Counted from the stretch's first letter, positions 16,928 to 26,723 are shown. The stretch: DNA of 40,547 nt from Lachnospiraceae bacterium UBA7109 (GCA_002492335.1 DKYD01000109.1:605-41151); one strand, 5' to 3'. Numbers and translations: made by a program. Notes: generated by a model not told the origin, from the sequence alone.

Positions 16928-16955
16928 TTGAAAAATCTATAAATATGTGTAAAAT
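16928..16955 (+). promoter_or_regulatory. Promoter of the DNA glycosylase gene
   Basis: TTGAAA and TAAAAT are separated by 16 bases. The promoter is divergent from the hydE promoter, about 30 bases away, and supports the start codon at 16999. Confidence 0.55.
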
Positions 16956-16998
16956 GATAGATGGTTTAAAATGTAATTGCAGAAAAGGGGATGATGTA

Positions 16999-17502
16999 AT
17001 GCAAAATGTTGAGCTGGTAACACATGATTTTCAGCCGGTTTATGATAAACAGTCCCGGATTCTTATGCTGGGGACAATGCCTTCGCCGAAATCCCGGGAG
17101 GTGGGATTTTATTATGGGCATCCCCGCAACCGTTTCTGGAAAGTAGTGTCGGATGTGTGCGGAGAGGAGATTCCTGTGACGAGGGAGGATAAGATTGCAT
17201 TTTCCCTGCGTAATCATATCGCTGTGTGGGATGTACTTGCGGGGTGTGAGATACGCGGCGCGGACGACAGCAGCATCCGGAATCCGGTGGCAAATGATAT
17301 GAATCTCATACTCAGGCGCGCAGATATCCGGGCGATATTTGCCACAGGGAGCAAAGCGGCACAATTGTATAGAAGATATTGTTATCCGGAGACGGGAATA
17401 GAAATTATCTGCCTTCCATCTACAAGCCCTGCGAATTGTACGGTATCTTATGAAAAATTATATGAAGCATATTCTGTGATTACACAATATTTGAAAGACT
17501 GA
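16999..17502 (+). CDS. DNA-deoxyinosine glycosylase (uracil-DNA glycosylase superfamily, HDG type)
   Basis: This 167-residue protein carries the family 6 motifs: LGTMPSPKS (24-32), the loop YYGHPRNRFW (38-47) and the C-terminal LPSTSPAN motif. By family knowledge it removes deaminated purines such as hypoxanthine from DNA, starting base-excision repair. The start is the ATG 8 bases after AAGGGG; longer upstream readings would start near or before the predicted promoter. The AEC transporter gene follows 26 bases later and may be co-transcribed. Confidence 0.87.
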   Translation: MQNVELVTHDFQPVYDKQSRILMLGTMPSPKSREVGFYYGHPRNRFWKVVSDVCGEEIPVTREDKIAFSLRNHIAVWDVLAGCEIRGADDSSIRNPVANDMNLILRRADIRAIFATGSKAAQLYRRYCYPETGIEIICLPSTSPANCTVSYEKLYEAYSVITQYLKD

Positions 17503-17528
17503 AAATTAACAGAAGGAAGAAAAGTGAA

Positions 17529-18473
17529 ATGGATAATTTGATCTTTAGTTTAAATGCGACAGTGCCAGTATTTCTTTTGATGCTGCTGGGACTGTTTCTG
17601 AAAAAAATCGGATGGCTGGATGACGGGTTCGTATCGAAAATGAATACCTTTGTCTTTAAAGTACCTCTCCCGGCGCTTTTATTCAGCGACCTGGCAACCG
17701 TAGATTTCAGTCAGGTATGGAATATGAAGTTTGTGTTGTTCTGCTTTGGAGCAACGGTTGCCAGTATATTGATTGTGTCAGGTATCTCATGTCTGTGGAA
17801 GGACAAGACGATCAGGGGTGAATTCATCCAGTCTTCCTACCGGAGCAGCGCAGCTCTTCTTGGTATTGCATTTATTCAGAATATATATGGAACTGCAGGA
17901 ATGGCGCCGCTTATGATTATTGGAAGCGTTCCTTTGTATAATATCATGGCAGTGCTTGTACTGTCCCTGTTCCGGCCCGGGCAGGAAGGACTGGACAGAA
18001 AAGTGCTGAAGCAGACGTTTCGCGGAATTATAACGAACCCCATTATTCTTGGGATTGCAGCAGGACTTGCATGGTCGGCGCTTAAGCTGCCGATGCCGTA
18101 TATATTAGAAAGAACCGTAGATAATGTTGCGGCGACAGCGACTCCGCTGGGGCTTATGGCAATGGGGGCAAGCTTTGATATCCACAAGGCATTTGCAAAA
18201 GCGAAGCCGGCGGTTGCGGCTGCATTTATTAAATTGATTGGATTTGCGGCTCTCTTTCTTCCGATTGCCGTACATATGGGATTCCGAAAGGAAGAGCTGG
18301 TGGCGATTCTGGTTATGCTTGGTTCGGCGACAACGGTCAGCAGCTTTGTTATGGCTAAAAATATGGGGCATGATGGAGTACTCTCATCCAGTGTTGTCAT
18401 GCTTACGACGCTTTTCAGCGCGTTTACGCTGACCGGATGGCTGTATATTCTGCGGAGCATGGGACTTATATAA
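17529..18473 (+). CDS. AEC-family (auxin efflux carrier-like) transporter
   Basis: This 314-residue integral membrane protein has about ten helices in two inverted halves. The N-terminal motif VFLLMLLGLFLKKIGWLDD and the intact second half (NPIILGIAAGLAWS, ATATPLGLMAMGASF) are typical of the AEC/PF03547 family. Bacterial members carry organic acids such as malate or malonate, or other weak acids; the substrate here is unknown. The start codon follows GAAGGAAGAAAAG. Despite the family name there is no reason to think of plant auxin. A clear terminator ends the gene. Confidence 0.9.
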   Translation: MDNLIFSLNATVPVFLLMLLGLFLKKIGWLDDGFVSKMNTFVFKVPLPALLFSDLATVDFSQVWNMKFVLFCFGATVASILIVSGISCLWKDKTIRGEFIQSSYRSSAALLGIAFIQNIYGTAGMAPLMIIGSVPLYNIMAVLVLSLFRPGQEGLDRKVLKQTFRGIITNPIILGIAAGLAWSALKLPMPYILERTVDNVAATATPLGLMAMGASFDIHKAFAKAKPAVAAAFIKLIGFAALFLPIAVHMGFRKEELVAILVMLGSATTVSSFVMAKNMGHDGVLSSSVVMLTTLFSAFTLTGWLYILRSMGLI

Positions 18474-18482
18474 CAGCAATGG

Positions 18483-18515
18483 TCAGGAAACTCTTAAGAG
18501 TTTCTGAAATTTTTT
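18483..18515 (+). terminator. Terminator after the AEC transporter
   Basis: A 10-bp stem with one bulged G (TCAGGAAACTC with GAGTTTCTGA) and a TTAA loop is followed by AA and six T. Confidence 0.82.
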
Positions 18516-18523
18516 CTATATCC

Positions 18524-18552
18524 TTGACAAATCCTTTGCCTCTGGCTATGAT
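18524..18552 (+). promoter_or_regulatory. valS promoter
   Basis: TTGACA and TATGAT are separated by exactly 17 bases, immediately upstream of the T-box leader. Confidence 0.85.
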
Positions 18553-18558
18553 ATTCAA

Positions 18559-18867
18559 TAGTTTTAAGGATACATAAGTATTCGTGATATCAGAAAGGCG
18601 TTGAAGAAGAGGAGTACGTATCATTGCCCTGACAGAGAGAGCGGCCCACAGGCTGAAAGGCGCTTGAGGAGTCAGGATACGGAAGGTAGCTTCCGAGCTG
18701 GATAGCTGAACCTTATCTGCAGGATTATTTACAGGAGAACTTATGGCAGAAGGTGTTACGGCAGAAGCTAGGTTATCCCGGAGTCGTTCCCGTTAAAGAA
18801 TAAGAAGAGAACCAATAAAGGTGGTACCGCGGTTATAGTCGCCCTTTTTATGAAAGGGCGTTTTTTA
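18559..18867 (+). ncRNA. T-box leader controlling valS (specifier GUA)
   Basis: The leader contains the T-box core (AAAGGTGGTACCGCG, 18817-18831) and a terminator with stem CGCCCTTT/AAAGGGCG followed by six T (18840-18866). In Stem I CGTATC pairs with GATACG, placing the codon GTA (18686-18688) in the specifier loop, which matches valine. The core presents TGGT, complementary to a tRNA ending A-CCA. Uncharged tRNA-Val would bind both sites, favour the antiterminator and allow valS transcription when valine is short. Confidence 0.93.
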
Positions 18868-18937
18868 TTGTATAGGAAACTTTGTTCCTTATGCAGGAAA
18901 CTAATGTGAAATGAATGATGAGAGATGGAGGAAAATG

Positions 18938-21598
18938 ATGAGTCAGAATTTGGAGAAAACTTACAATCCGAAGGAGATTGAAAGCAAGCTTTATGAGAAT
19001 TGGTGTGAGAAAAAGTATTTTCACGCAGAAGCAGACAGGAGTAAGAAACCATTTACGATTGTAATGCCGCCGCCGAATATTACCGGTAAGCTGCATATGG
19101 GGCACGCGCTTGATAATACGCTGCAGGATATTCTGATCCGTTATAAAAGAATGCAGGGCTATAATGCGTTATGGGTTCCGGGAACGGATCATGCGGCGAT
19201 CTCTACGGAGGTTAAGGTTACGAATCAGTTAAAGGATGAAGGAATTGATAAAAAAGAGCTGGGACGTGAAAAGTTTCTGGAGAGAACCTGGCAGTGGAAG
19301 GAAGAATACGGCGGAACGATTACTTCTCAGCTTAAGAAGCTTGGTACTTCCTGTGACTGGGACAGAGAGCGTTTTACAATGGATGAGGGGTGCTCCAGGG
19401 CGGTAGAAGAAGTATTCATTAAATTATATGAAGAAGGGTATATCTATAAAGGCTCCAGAATTATCAACTGGTGTCCGGTATGTAAGACTTCCCTGTCTGA
19501 TGCGGAGGTTGAGCATGAAGAGCAGGATGGATATTTCTGGCATATCAAATATCCGATTGTTGGAACGGATGACTATCTTGAGATTGCAACGACCCGTCCG
19601 GAGACGATGCTTGGTGATACAGCGATTGCCGTACATCCGGATGATGAAAGATATAAAGATATCGTAGGGAAGACATGTAAGCTGCCGCTTACGGACAGAG
19701 AGATTCCGATTATTGCAGATTATTATGTAGATAAAGAGTTTGGTACCGGCGCGGTTAAGATCACGCCGGCACATGACCCGAACGACTTTGAAGTTGGAAA
19801 ACGCCATAATTTACCGGAACTTAATATTATGAATGATGATGCTACGATTAATGAGCAGTATGGCGGAAAGTATGCGGGAATGGAACGCTACGAGGCAAGA
19901 AAGGCAATGGTAGCAGATCTTAAGGAACAGGGACTTCTTGTAAAGGTCGTTCCACACAGCCATAATGTAGGAACTCATGACAGATGCCATACGACGGTTG
20001 AGCCTTTGATTAAACAGCAGTGGTTCGTACGTATGGAAGAACTCGCGAAACCGGCAATCAATGCAATCAAAACCGGAGAATTAAAATTTGTTCCGGAGCG
20101 GTTTGATAAGATTTACCTGCACTGGCTGGAGAATATCCGTGACTGGTGTATTTCCCGTCAGATTTGGTGGGGACACAGAATTCCGGCGTATTATTGTGAG
20201 GAATGCGGCGAGATGGTAGTGGCAAGAGAGAATCCGGGTGTTTGTCCGAAATGTGGATGTAAGCATATGATTCAGGATGAAGATACGCTGGATACCTGGT
20301 TCAGCTCAGCGCTTTGGCCGTTCTCAACACTGGGATGGCCGGACAAGACAGAAGACCTGGATTATTTCTATCCGACAGATGTATTGGTGACCGGATATGA
20401 TATTATCTTTTTCTGGGTTATCCGTATGGTATTCTCCGGATATGCACATACTGGGAAGGCTCCGTTCCACACGGTATTTATTCACGGACTTGTGAGAGAC
20501 TCAAAAGGCCGGAAGATGAGTAAGTCTCTTGGAAATGGAATCGACCCGCTTGAGATTATCGAACAATATGGTGCGGATGCGCTTCGCATGACGCTTGTTA
20601 CCGGAAACGCGCCGGGAAATGATATGCGTTTTTATAATGAAAGAGTAGAAGCCAGCCGTAATTTTGCGAATAAAGTATGGAATGCGTCTCGTTTTATTCT
20701 TATGAATATGGAAGGAAAAGAGATCACAGAGCCAAAGAGCGGTGACTTTAATCCGGCAGACAGATGGATCATGTCCAGATGCAACAGTGTTGTAAAGGAT
20801 GTGACAGAAAATATGGATAAGTTTGAGCTTGGAATTGCACTTTCGAAGGTATATGACTTTATCTGGGATGAATTCTGCGACTGGTATATTGAGCTTGCAA
20901 AATACCGCATTTACCATGCAGAAGAAAATCCGGCGGGTGCAAATGCAACACTCTACACACTGAGAGAGGTATTGAAAAAAGCGTTGAAGCTCCTTCATCC
21001 GTATATGCCATTTGTATCTGAGGAAATTTACAGCAAAGTCGCTTTGGAGGAAGAATCTTTGATGATGTCACAGTGGCCGGTATTTGAGGAAGCGTGGGAA
21101 GATGCAGAGGCTGAGACTGTATTAGAACACTATAAAGAGATTGTCCGCGGGGTACGTAATGTCCGGGCAGAGATGAATGTGCCGAATGGAAGAAAAGCGA
21201 CTGTATATGTGGTATGTGAAGATGCGGCGCTTAAGGACGGACTGATGCTTCTTGCTGAATCTGCAAAAATGATGGCGTCTGCCAATGCCTTTGTTGCGCA
21301 GGAGGACAAATCCGGGATTGCGGATGACGCAGTATCTGTTGTCGTACCGGATGCAACAGTCTATGTACCTTTGGAAGAGCTGATTGATTTTGAGCAGGAA
21401 ATCCAGCGTCTGACAAAAGAAGAAGCAAGACTTGCAAAAGAAATCGCCCGTGCGGATGGAATGTTGAACAATGAAAAGTTCGTAAGCAAAGCGCCGGAAG
21501 CGAAAGTCCTTGAAGAACGGGAGAAGCTTGAAACATATAAACAGATGATGGAGCAGGTAAAAGAAAGATTAAACGGTTTAAAGAACAAACAGGTATAG
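18938..21598 (+). CDS. valS: Valine-tRNA ligase
   Basis: This 886-residue class I synthetase has HMGH (53-56, in PPPNITGKLHMGHAL) and KMSKS (526-530). It has the CP1 editing domain with ATTRPETMLGDTAIAVHP, zinc-type cysteine pairs (CEECGEM, CPKCGCKH) and the C-terminal coiled-coil arm rich in Lys and Glu that is specific to ValRS. It charges tRNA-Val and edits mischarged threonine. The start codon is placed 6 bases after GGAGG; an ATG at 18911 is possible but has no ribosome site. The upstream T-box confirms both identity and regulation. Confidence 0.97.
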   Translation: MSQNLEKTYNPKEIESKLYENWCEKKYFHAEADRSKKPFTIVMPPPNITGKLHMGHALDNTLQDILIRYKRMQGYNALWVPGTDHAAISTEVKVTNQLKDEGIDKKELGREKFLERTWQWKEEYGGTITSQLKKLGTSCDWDRERFTMDEGCSRAVEEVFIKLYEEGYIYKGSRIINWCPVCKTSLSDAEVEHEEQDGYFWHIKYPIVGTDDYLEIATTRPETMLGDTAIAVHPDDERYKDIVGKTCKLPLTDREIPIIADYYVDKEFGTGAVKITPAHDPNDFEVGKRHNLPELNIMNDDATINEQYGGKYAGMERYEARKAMVADLKEQGLLVKVVPHSHNVGTHDRCHTTVEPLIKQQWFVRMEELAKPAINAIKTGELKFVPERFDKIYLHWLENIRDWCISRQIWWGHRIPAYYCEECGEMVVARENPGVCPKCGCKHMIQDEDTLDTWFSSALWPFSTLGWPDKTEDLDYFYPTDVLVTGYDIIFFWVIRMVFSGYAHTGKAPFHTVFIHGLVRDSKGRKMSKSLGNGIDPLEIIEQYGADALRMTLVTGNAPGNDMRFYNERVEASRNFANKVWNASRFILMNMEGKEITEPKSGDFNPADRWIMSRCNSVVKDVTENMDKFELGIALSKVYDFIWDEFCDWYIELAKYRIYHAEENPAGANATLYTLREVLKKALKLLHPYMPFVSEEIYSKVALEEESLMMSQWPVFEEAWEDAEAETVLEHYKEIVRGVRNVRAEMNVPNGRKATVYVVCEDAALKDGLMLLAESAKMMASANAFVAQEDKSGIADDAVSVVVPDATVYVPLEELIDFEQEIQRLTKEEARLAKEIARADGMLNNEKFVSKAPEAKVLEEREKLETYKQMMEQVKERLNGLKNKQV

Positions 21599-21621
21599 TA
21601 TAGATTCTGAAGGGGATATGT

Positions 21622-23826
21622 ATGAAGAAGATTCATATAAAAAGGCCCGATATCAAAGGCGGACTTCAAAAAATCAAACATTTGAACAAAGAAGATATAA
21701 GAGCGTACTGGAAGGCAAGAAAAGAACGACGGGAACGAATTCTTGAGGAGCGGAAAAACAGCAGGTTTGCAAAGAAGATGAAACCGGTCTGGAAGGTTAT
21801 GAACAGACTCTCACTTTTGTTTCACGCCCTTCTTGCCTGTCTGATTAACTTTGTGATAGAAGCAATCTCCAGGCATTCGGTATTCGAAGCCTGGGGATAT
21901 ATGACAGATACACCGCTTGTATTTCTCTATAATGCTTTTATGATTTTTCTGACATTTTCGGTTGTGTATTTGTTTAAGCGGCGTGTCTTTGTAAGAATTA
22001 TTATCGGTGTGTCATGGATGGTGCTGGGAATCGCCAATGGCTACATGCTGTTGGTGCGTGTCACGCCGTTTAATGCGCAGGATTTGAAAGTGGCGGCAGA
22101 TGGCCTGACGCTGATTAATAACTACTTTAACCCTTTTGAGCTTGTTATTGTAGGTGTTGGAATTGCTGCCGTGGTTATCTGGCTTTTGTCTATGTGGAAG
22201 CGCGGCGGACAGTATGAAGGAAAGATGCACAGGATCTGGGCGCTGGCAGGGATTGCTGCCTGCTCGGTGCTTTTTGCGGCGGCAACAGATGCAGCGGTAG
22301 AAAAGAGAGTCGTATCTACGTATTTCGGAAATATTGCGTTTGCATATGAGGATTATGGTCTTCCGTATTGTTTTATGGCAAGCGTATTTAATACAGGCAT
22401 TGACGAGCCGAACAATTACAACGAGGAGACGATGATGCAGGTCAGCAATCATCGGGAGATTACCAAAAACGAGACAGGACGGACAGAAGAAGCGCTTCCG
22501 AATATTATTTTTATACAGCTGGAATCCTATTTTGATGTGGCAGAGGCGGAATTTTTCACAACATCACAGGATGCCTGCCCGAATCTTCATCAAATGTATC
22601 AGAATTATTCTTCCGGATATTTTAAAGTGCCGTCTGTAGGAGCAGGAACTGCAAATACAGAGTTTGAAGTGCTGACAGGTATGAATCTGCGTTATTTTGG
22701 ACCGGGAGAATATCCGTATAAGACGGTACTGAAGGATCGGGTGTGCGAGAGCGCGGCTACCGCGCTTGGTAAATTAGGATATGGAACTCATGCGCTGCAT
22801 AATAATGGAGGAAATTTCTATAGCCGTGCAAAGGTATTTGACCATATCGGATTTGACAGTTATACCAGTAAGGAATTTATGAATATTCTTCAGCTTACGG
22901 AAAATGGATGGGCAAAAGATGACATTTTGATCGAGCATATTCTGGAAGCAATGGATACGACAGAGCAGCAGGACTTTGTCTTTGGCGTCAGTGTGCAGGG
23001 GCACGGAGACTATCCGGAGGAAAAGATTATTGAGAATCCCCGGATTACGGTAGAAGGCATCGCAGATGAAGGACTGAAAAATAAATGGGAGTATTATGTA
23101 AACCAGGTGTATGAAATGGATGCCTTTGCAGGGAATCTTGTGAAAGCAATTGAAGAGAGGGGAGAACCTTCTGTGGTTGTGTTTTATGGAGATCATCTGC
23201 CAACGATGGGACTTAAGGCAGAAGACTTGAAAGGCCGTTATTTATATAATACGAATTATGTGATCTGGGATAATATCGGTCTTGCGAAGCAGGACAGGAA
23301 TATTCCGTCTTATCAGATTATGGCGGAAGTGTTTGACCGTCTGGACATTCACAGCGGAACAGTATTTAATTATCATCAGGAAAGGCGCCAGACAAAGAAT
23401 TATCTGGCGGACCTTGAGCTTCTGCAATATGATATTTTATATGGAAAGCAATATGTGTATGATGATAAGCTTCCAATCACAGAGGGACATATGATGATGG
23501 GAGTTAAGGATGTAACGCTTACAGATATCGTTCCTTACCTGGAGGAGGGCTATAGTCTGTATGGCGAAAACTTTACCAAACAAAGCAGGGTATATGTAAA
23601 TGATGAAAAGCAGAAGAGTACATTTTTAAATAATACAAGGATTGTTCTCCCGGAGACTGCACTTTCGGAGGGAGATGTGATTCAGGTAATCCAGATGGGT
23701 TCGAGCAGCACGCCGTTCCGTAAATCAAACGAATATGTATACCGGAATGGGGCGCTGAATGTAAGGAAAGGAACCGGTACCGACATTACACGGTCCTGGA
23801 CGGTGCAGCTCGAAGAGGAAGAATAA
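21622..23826 (+). CDS. LtaS-like phosphoglycerol transferase (sulfatase fold)
   Basis: This 734-residue protein has a very basic cytoplasmic N-terminus, about five membrane helices in residues 60-240, and then an extracellular alkaline-phosphatase-fold domain. Likely metal and nucleophile residues are E301 (QLESYFD), T343 (GAGTANTEFEVLTG) and D524-H525 (YGDHLP). LtaS enzymes polymerise glycerol-phosphate from phosphatidylglycerol into lipoteichoic acid; related enzymes add such groups to other glycans. The basic N-terminus and a C-terminal extension of about 170 residues make it larger than typical LtaS. It is placed 23 bases after valS and 15 before folC. Substrate is inferred from the family only. 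Confidence 0.88.
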   Translation: MKKIHIKRPDIKGGLQKIKHLNKEDIRAYWKARKERRERILEERKNSRFAKKMKPVWKVMNRLSLLFHALLACLINFVIEAISRHSVFEAWGYMTDTPLVFLYNAFMIFLTFSVVYLFKRRVFVRIIIGVSWMVLGIANGYMLLVRVTPFNAQDLKVAADGLTLINNYFNPFELVIVGVGIAAVVIWLLSMWKRGGQYEGKMHRIWALAGIAACSVLFAAATDAAVEKRVVSTYFGNIAFAYEDYGLPYCFMASVFNTGIDEPNNYNEETMMQVSNHREITKNETGRTEEALPNIIFIQLESYFDVAEAEFFTTSQDACPNLHQMYQNYSSGYFKVPSVGAGTANTEFEVLTGMNLRYFGPGEYPYKTVLKDRVCESAATALGKLGYGTHALHNNGGNFYSRAKVFDHIGFDSYTSKEFMNILQLTENGWAKDDILIEHILEAMDTTEQQDFVFGVSVQGHGDYPEEKIIENPRITVEGIADEGLKNKWEYYVNQVYEMDAFAGNLVKAIEERGEPSVVVFYGDHLPTMGLKAEDLKGRYLYNTNYVIWDNIGLAKQDRNIPSYQIMAEVFDRLDIHSGTVFNYHQERRQTKNYLADLELLQYDILYGKQYVYDDKLPITEGHMMMGVKDVTLTDIVPYLEEGYSLYGENFTKQSRVYVNDEKQKSTFLNNTRIVLPETALSEGDVIQVIQMGSSSTPFRKSNEYVYRNGALNVRKGTGTDITRSWTVQLEEEE

Positions 23827-23841
23827 GGGGATCAAAAAACA

Positions 23842-25173
23842 GTGATAAGAAACAAACCTGAAAATTATGAAGAGGCGGCAGCTTATATCGAGGAAATTCC
23901 TAAATTTACGAAGAAGCATACGCTGGAGCATACAAAAGAATTCTTAAAAAGACTTGGGAACCCGGCGGCAGACCGCAAGGTGATTCATGTGGCAGGTACA
24001 AATGGAAAAGGCTCTGTGTGTGCATATATCCAGGCAATCCTGGAATCAGAAGGAAAAAAGACTGCATTTTTCACTTCTCCGCATCTTGTAAAAATCAATG
24101 AACGGATGCAGGTGGGAAGGCGTCCGGTTTCTGATGAAGTGTTTTTCCGGGCATTTGAAGAGGTCCTGGAGGTAGTGGATAAGATGGGTGAGGAAGGAAT
24201 TTTGCACCCGTCTTATTTTGAATTTCTGTATGGCATGGGAATGAAAATATTTTCCCACACAGACGTAGAGTATATTGTATTGGAGACAGGGCTTGGGGGA
24301 AGGCTGGATGCGACGAATTCTTTTGAAAATCCGGCGCTTATAGTTATCACATCCATCAGCCTGGACCACACGGATATTCTTGGAGATACCATTGAACAGA
24401 TTGCGGCGGAAAAAGCAGGAATTATCAAACAGGGCGTGCCGGTGATTTTTGATGGCAGCAACAGACAGGCATCGGCAGTTATCCGGAAACAGGCGGAGAA
24501 ACTTCGGGCACCCTGTAGAGAAATCACGAAAAATGCGTTCGAAATCCGGGAAGTGAATCGAAAATATATTGCATTTTCACGGGCAGATGCGTATGATAAA
24601 GATATTAACTGGCATGTTCCGATCTGTGCAGTATATCAGGCGATGAATGCGGAGCTTGCAATTCAGTCCGCAGAATATCTTCTGAGGGATGAAAAAATAC
24701 AGAAGGACAGATGGAGGAACGCTGTTGCGGCGGTTCAGTGGAAGGGCAGAATGGAAGAAGCCGGAGAGCATTTTGTGATAGATGGAGCACATAATCCGGG
24801 AGCAATTGAAGCGTTTGCGGAGAGTATACGGGCGCTGGGGGATGAAAAGGCGCTTCCGGTGATTCTGTTTTCCGCAGTGTCGGATAAAAAATACGAGCAG
24901 ATGATCAGAATTCTTTGTGAAAAAGTTCCGGCAAAGGCTTATATTGTTACTGAGATTGAAGATAAAAGAAAGATTTCTGCCGGAGAGCTTCGGGAAGTTT
25001 TCTCGCGGTATACGACATGTGACATTATTGTGCGGGAGAAGATCGAAGACGCAGTGAAAACGGCATACGAGATAAGAGAAGAAGAAAGTTATATTTACTG
25101 TCTCGGTTCTCTTTATCTTGCCGGGACAGTGGAAAAATTGTTGACAGGAGGCGGTCTACATGCTGAATTATGA
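23842..25173 (+). CDS. folC: Folylpolyglutamate synthase / dihydrofolate synthase
   Basis: This 443-residue Mur-ligase-fold enzyme has the P-loop GTNGKGSV (52-59), ETGLGGRLDATN and SLDHTDILGDT, and the C-terminal HNPGA motif (DGAHNPGAIEAF), all diagnostic for FolC. It adds glutamate to dihydropteroate and to folates. The start is a GTG, the only in-frame start close to the gene before it; the ribosome site AAGGGG is rather distant (about 12 bases), so initiation may be weak. Its end overlaps the following 44-codon gene by 14 bases. Confidence 0.93.
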   Translation: MIRNKPENYEEAAAYIEEIPKFTKKHTLEHTKEFLKRLGNPAADRKVIHVAGTNGKGSVCAYIQAILESEGKKTAFFTSPHLVKINERMQVGRRPVSDEVFFRAFEEVLEVVDKMGEEGILHPSYFEFLYGMGMKIFSHTDVEYIVLETGLGGRLDATNSFENPALIVITSISLDHTDILGDTIEQIAAEKAGIIKQGVPVIFDGSNRQASAVIRKQAEKLRAPCREITKNAFEIREVNRKYIAFSRADAYDKDINWHVPICAVYQAMNAELAIQSAEYLLRDEKIQKDRWRNAVAAVQWKGRMEEAGEHFVIDGAHNPGAIEAFAESIRALGDEKALPVILFSAVSDKKYEQMIRILCEKVPAKAYIVTEIEDKRKISAGELREVFSRYTTCDIIVREKIEDAVKTAYEIREEESYIYCLGSLYLAGTVEKLLTGGGLHAEL

Positions 25174-25294
25174 AGAGGAATTAAAGAAATTCCAGCCAAG
25201 TCTGGAAGTAGAAGAGATTGAAGATGCGGTTTACCAGGAGGATTTGACGGATATGACAGACATTATCCGCGAAGTAGTAGAGCAGACAAAGTAA
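25160..25294 (+). CDS. Small acidic protein of 44 residues, unknown function
   Basis: The frame starts MLNYEEELKKFQPSLEVEEI and ends EVVEQTK. AGGAGG lies 8 bases upstream inside the folC end, and the gene overlaps folC by 14 bases, a sign of translational coupling. The protein is strongly acidic, probably helical, and has no cysteine, signal peptide or membrane helix. The TPR membrane protein gene starts 15 bases later. The ribosome site, the amphipathic pattern and the tight spacing argue for a real gene, perhaps a partner or adaptor of the TPR protein. I recognise no family. Confidence 0.72.
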   Translation: MLNYEEELKKFQPSLEVEEIEDAVYQEDLTDMTDIIREVVEQTK

Positions 25295-25309
25295 AAGGAT
25301 CAGAAATTT

Positions 25310-26707
25310 ATGGATTATACAATGAAACTTGTGTACCAGTCAAATTACTGGTACAATGAAGGACTTGAGAAGGCACGCATCCGGGATATGTCCGGAGCAG
25401 TTACTGCACTGAAAAAAAGTTTACAATATAACAGGGCGAATGTGGCGGCTATGAATCTTCTGGGGCTTGTATATTATGGACGGGGAGATGTGGTAGAGGC
25501 GCTTGTGGAATGGATTATCAGCAAGAATTTCCAGCCGGAGGATAATATTGCAAATGATTATATCAGAAAGGTACAGGAGACGCCGGGCGAGCTCGAGGAG
25601 ATCAATCAGGCCGTCAAGCGGTATAATCAGGGGCTTCAGTATGCGAAACAGTATGGCGAGGATCTTGCGATCATACAATTAAAGAAGGCGGTTGCCTCAC
25701 ATCCGACTTATGTAAAGGCGTATCAGCTTCTGGGATTTCTATATCTGCATACGGAGCAGTATGCAAATGCAAGGCAGGTGCTCCGCACCGCGCATAAGCT
25801 GGACACAACAGATGAATTGACGCTCCGGTATATGCATGAGCTGAATCAGCTTAGAAAAGAGCGGAGTATTGAGTTGAAGAATAAAGAGAGCGATACAAAG
25901 CAGACCGTTACATATAATCTTGGAAATGAGACGATCATTCAGCCGGTGTCGTCGAATTTTAAAGAACACACGGTACTCCATACGGCGCTGAATATTGGGA
26001 TTGGCATGGCTGTAGGGATATTGGTCATGTGGTTTCTTATTATGCCGGCGATGAATTCTTCCAGGCAGAAGCGCCTGAATCAACAGACTGTTGCGTTCAG
26101 TGACCAGATAGCAACCCAGAAATCTCAGATCAGCGCGCTTAAGACAGAGCTTGAAGAATACCGCGCCAGCAGTGAACAGTCAGAAGATGCGCAGGAGACA
26201 GCGGCAGCGGCACAGAGCAGTTATGAGATATTAATGAATGTGAATAATGGGTATCGCGCCCGGAGTATGAGTGATGCAGAAATGGCAGAGGAACTGCTTA
26301 AGATCAACCCGGAAGCGCTCGGACCGAATGGAAAAGAGATTTATGACAGTATGACGGGACAGATATTTCCGTCTATGTGTGGGAAATTGTATAACACTGC
26401 AAAGCAGAATTTCCAGGTGGCGAATTACGAGTATGCAGTGAGCAATCTGGAAACGGTTACAAGGATGGATGAAGGGTATGATAATGCCGGAGCGCTTCTC
26501 CTGCTGGCCCAGTCTTATGAAAAGAAGGGGGAACAGGATAAAGCTAATATGACTTATCAGAAGATTGTAGAGAAATATCCGGATACCACTGCAAAAGATA
26601 TGGCGCAGCAGGCGCTGGACGCACAGCAAAGTAAAGCATCCGGTACAGAAGCCGGAGGTACAGAGGATGGAAACGGCGGCACAGAAGCCGGAGATACAGA
26701 AGAATAA
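25310..26707 (+). CDS. TPR-repeat protein with one membrane helix
   Basis: This 465-residue protein has N-terminal tetratricopeptide repeats (residues about 10-195, e.g. AAMNLLGLVYYGRGDVVEAL and AYQLLGFLYLHTEQYANA). One membrane helix lies at about 225-247 (IGIGMAVGILVMWFLIMPA), then a coiled coil (QQTVAFSDQIATQKSQISALK). A second set of repeats (ALLLLAQSYEKKGEQDKANMTY) and a low-complexity tail of Gly, Thr and Glu follow. One repeat set faces each side of the membrane, so it could connect cytoplasmic and extracellular partners. It lies between folC with its small gene and the spoIIA operon. Function is unknown. Confidence 0.82.
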   Translation: MDYTMKLVYQSNYWYNEGLEKARIRDMSGAVTALKKSLQYNRANVAAMNLLGLVYYGRGDVVEALVEWIISKNFQPEDNIANDYIRKVQETPGELEEINQAVKRYNQGLQYAKQYGEDLAIIQLKKAVASHPTYVKAYQLLGFLYLHTEQYANARQVLRTAHKLDTTDELTLRYMHELNQLRKERSIELKNKESDTKQTVTYNLGNETIIQPVSSNFKEHTVLHTALNIGIGMAVGILVMWFLIMPAMNSSRQKRLNQQTVAFSDQIATQKSQISALKTELEEYRASSEQSEDAQETAAAAQSSYEILMNVNNGYRARSMSDAEMAEELLKINPEALGPNGKEIYDSMTGQIFPSMCGKLYNTAKQNFQVANYEYAVSNLETVTRMDEGYDNAGALLLLAQSYEKKGEQDKANMTYQKIVEKYPDTTAKDMAQQALDAQQSKASGTEAGGTEDGNGGTEAGDTEE

Positions 26708-26723
26708 CAAAGATACAGAAGAC

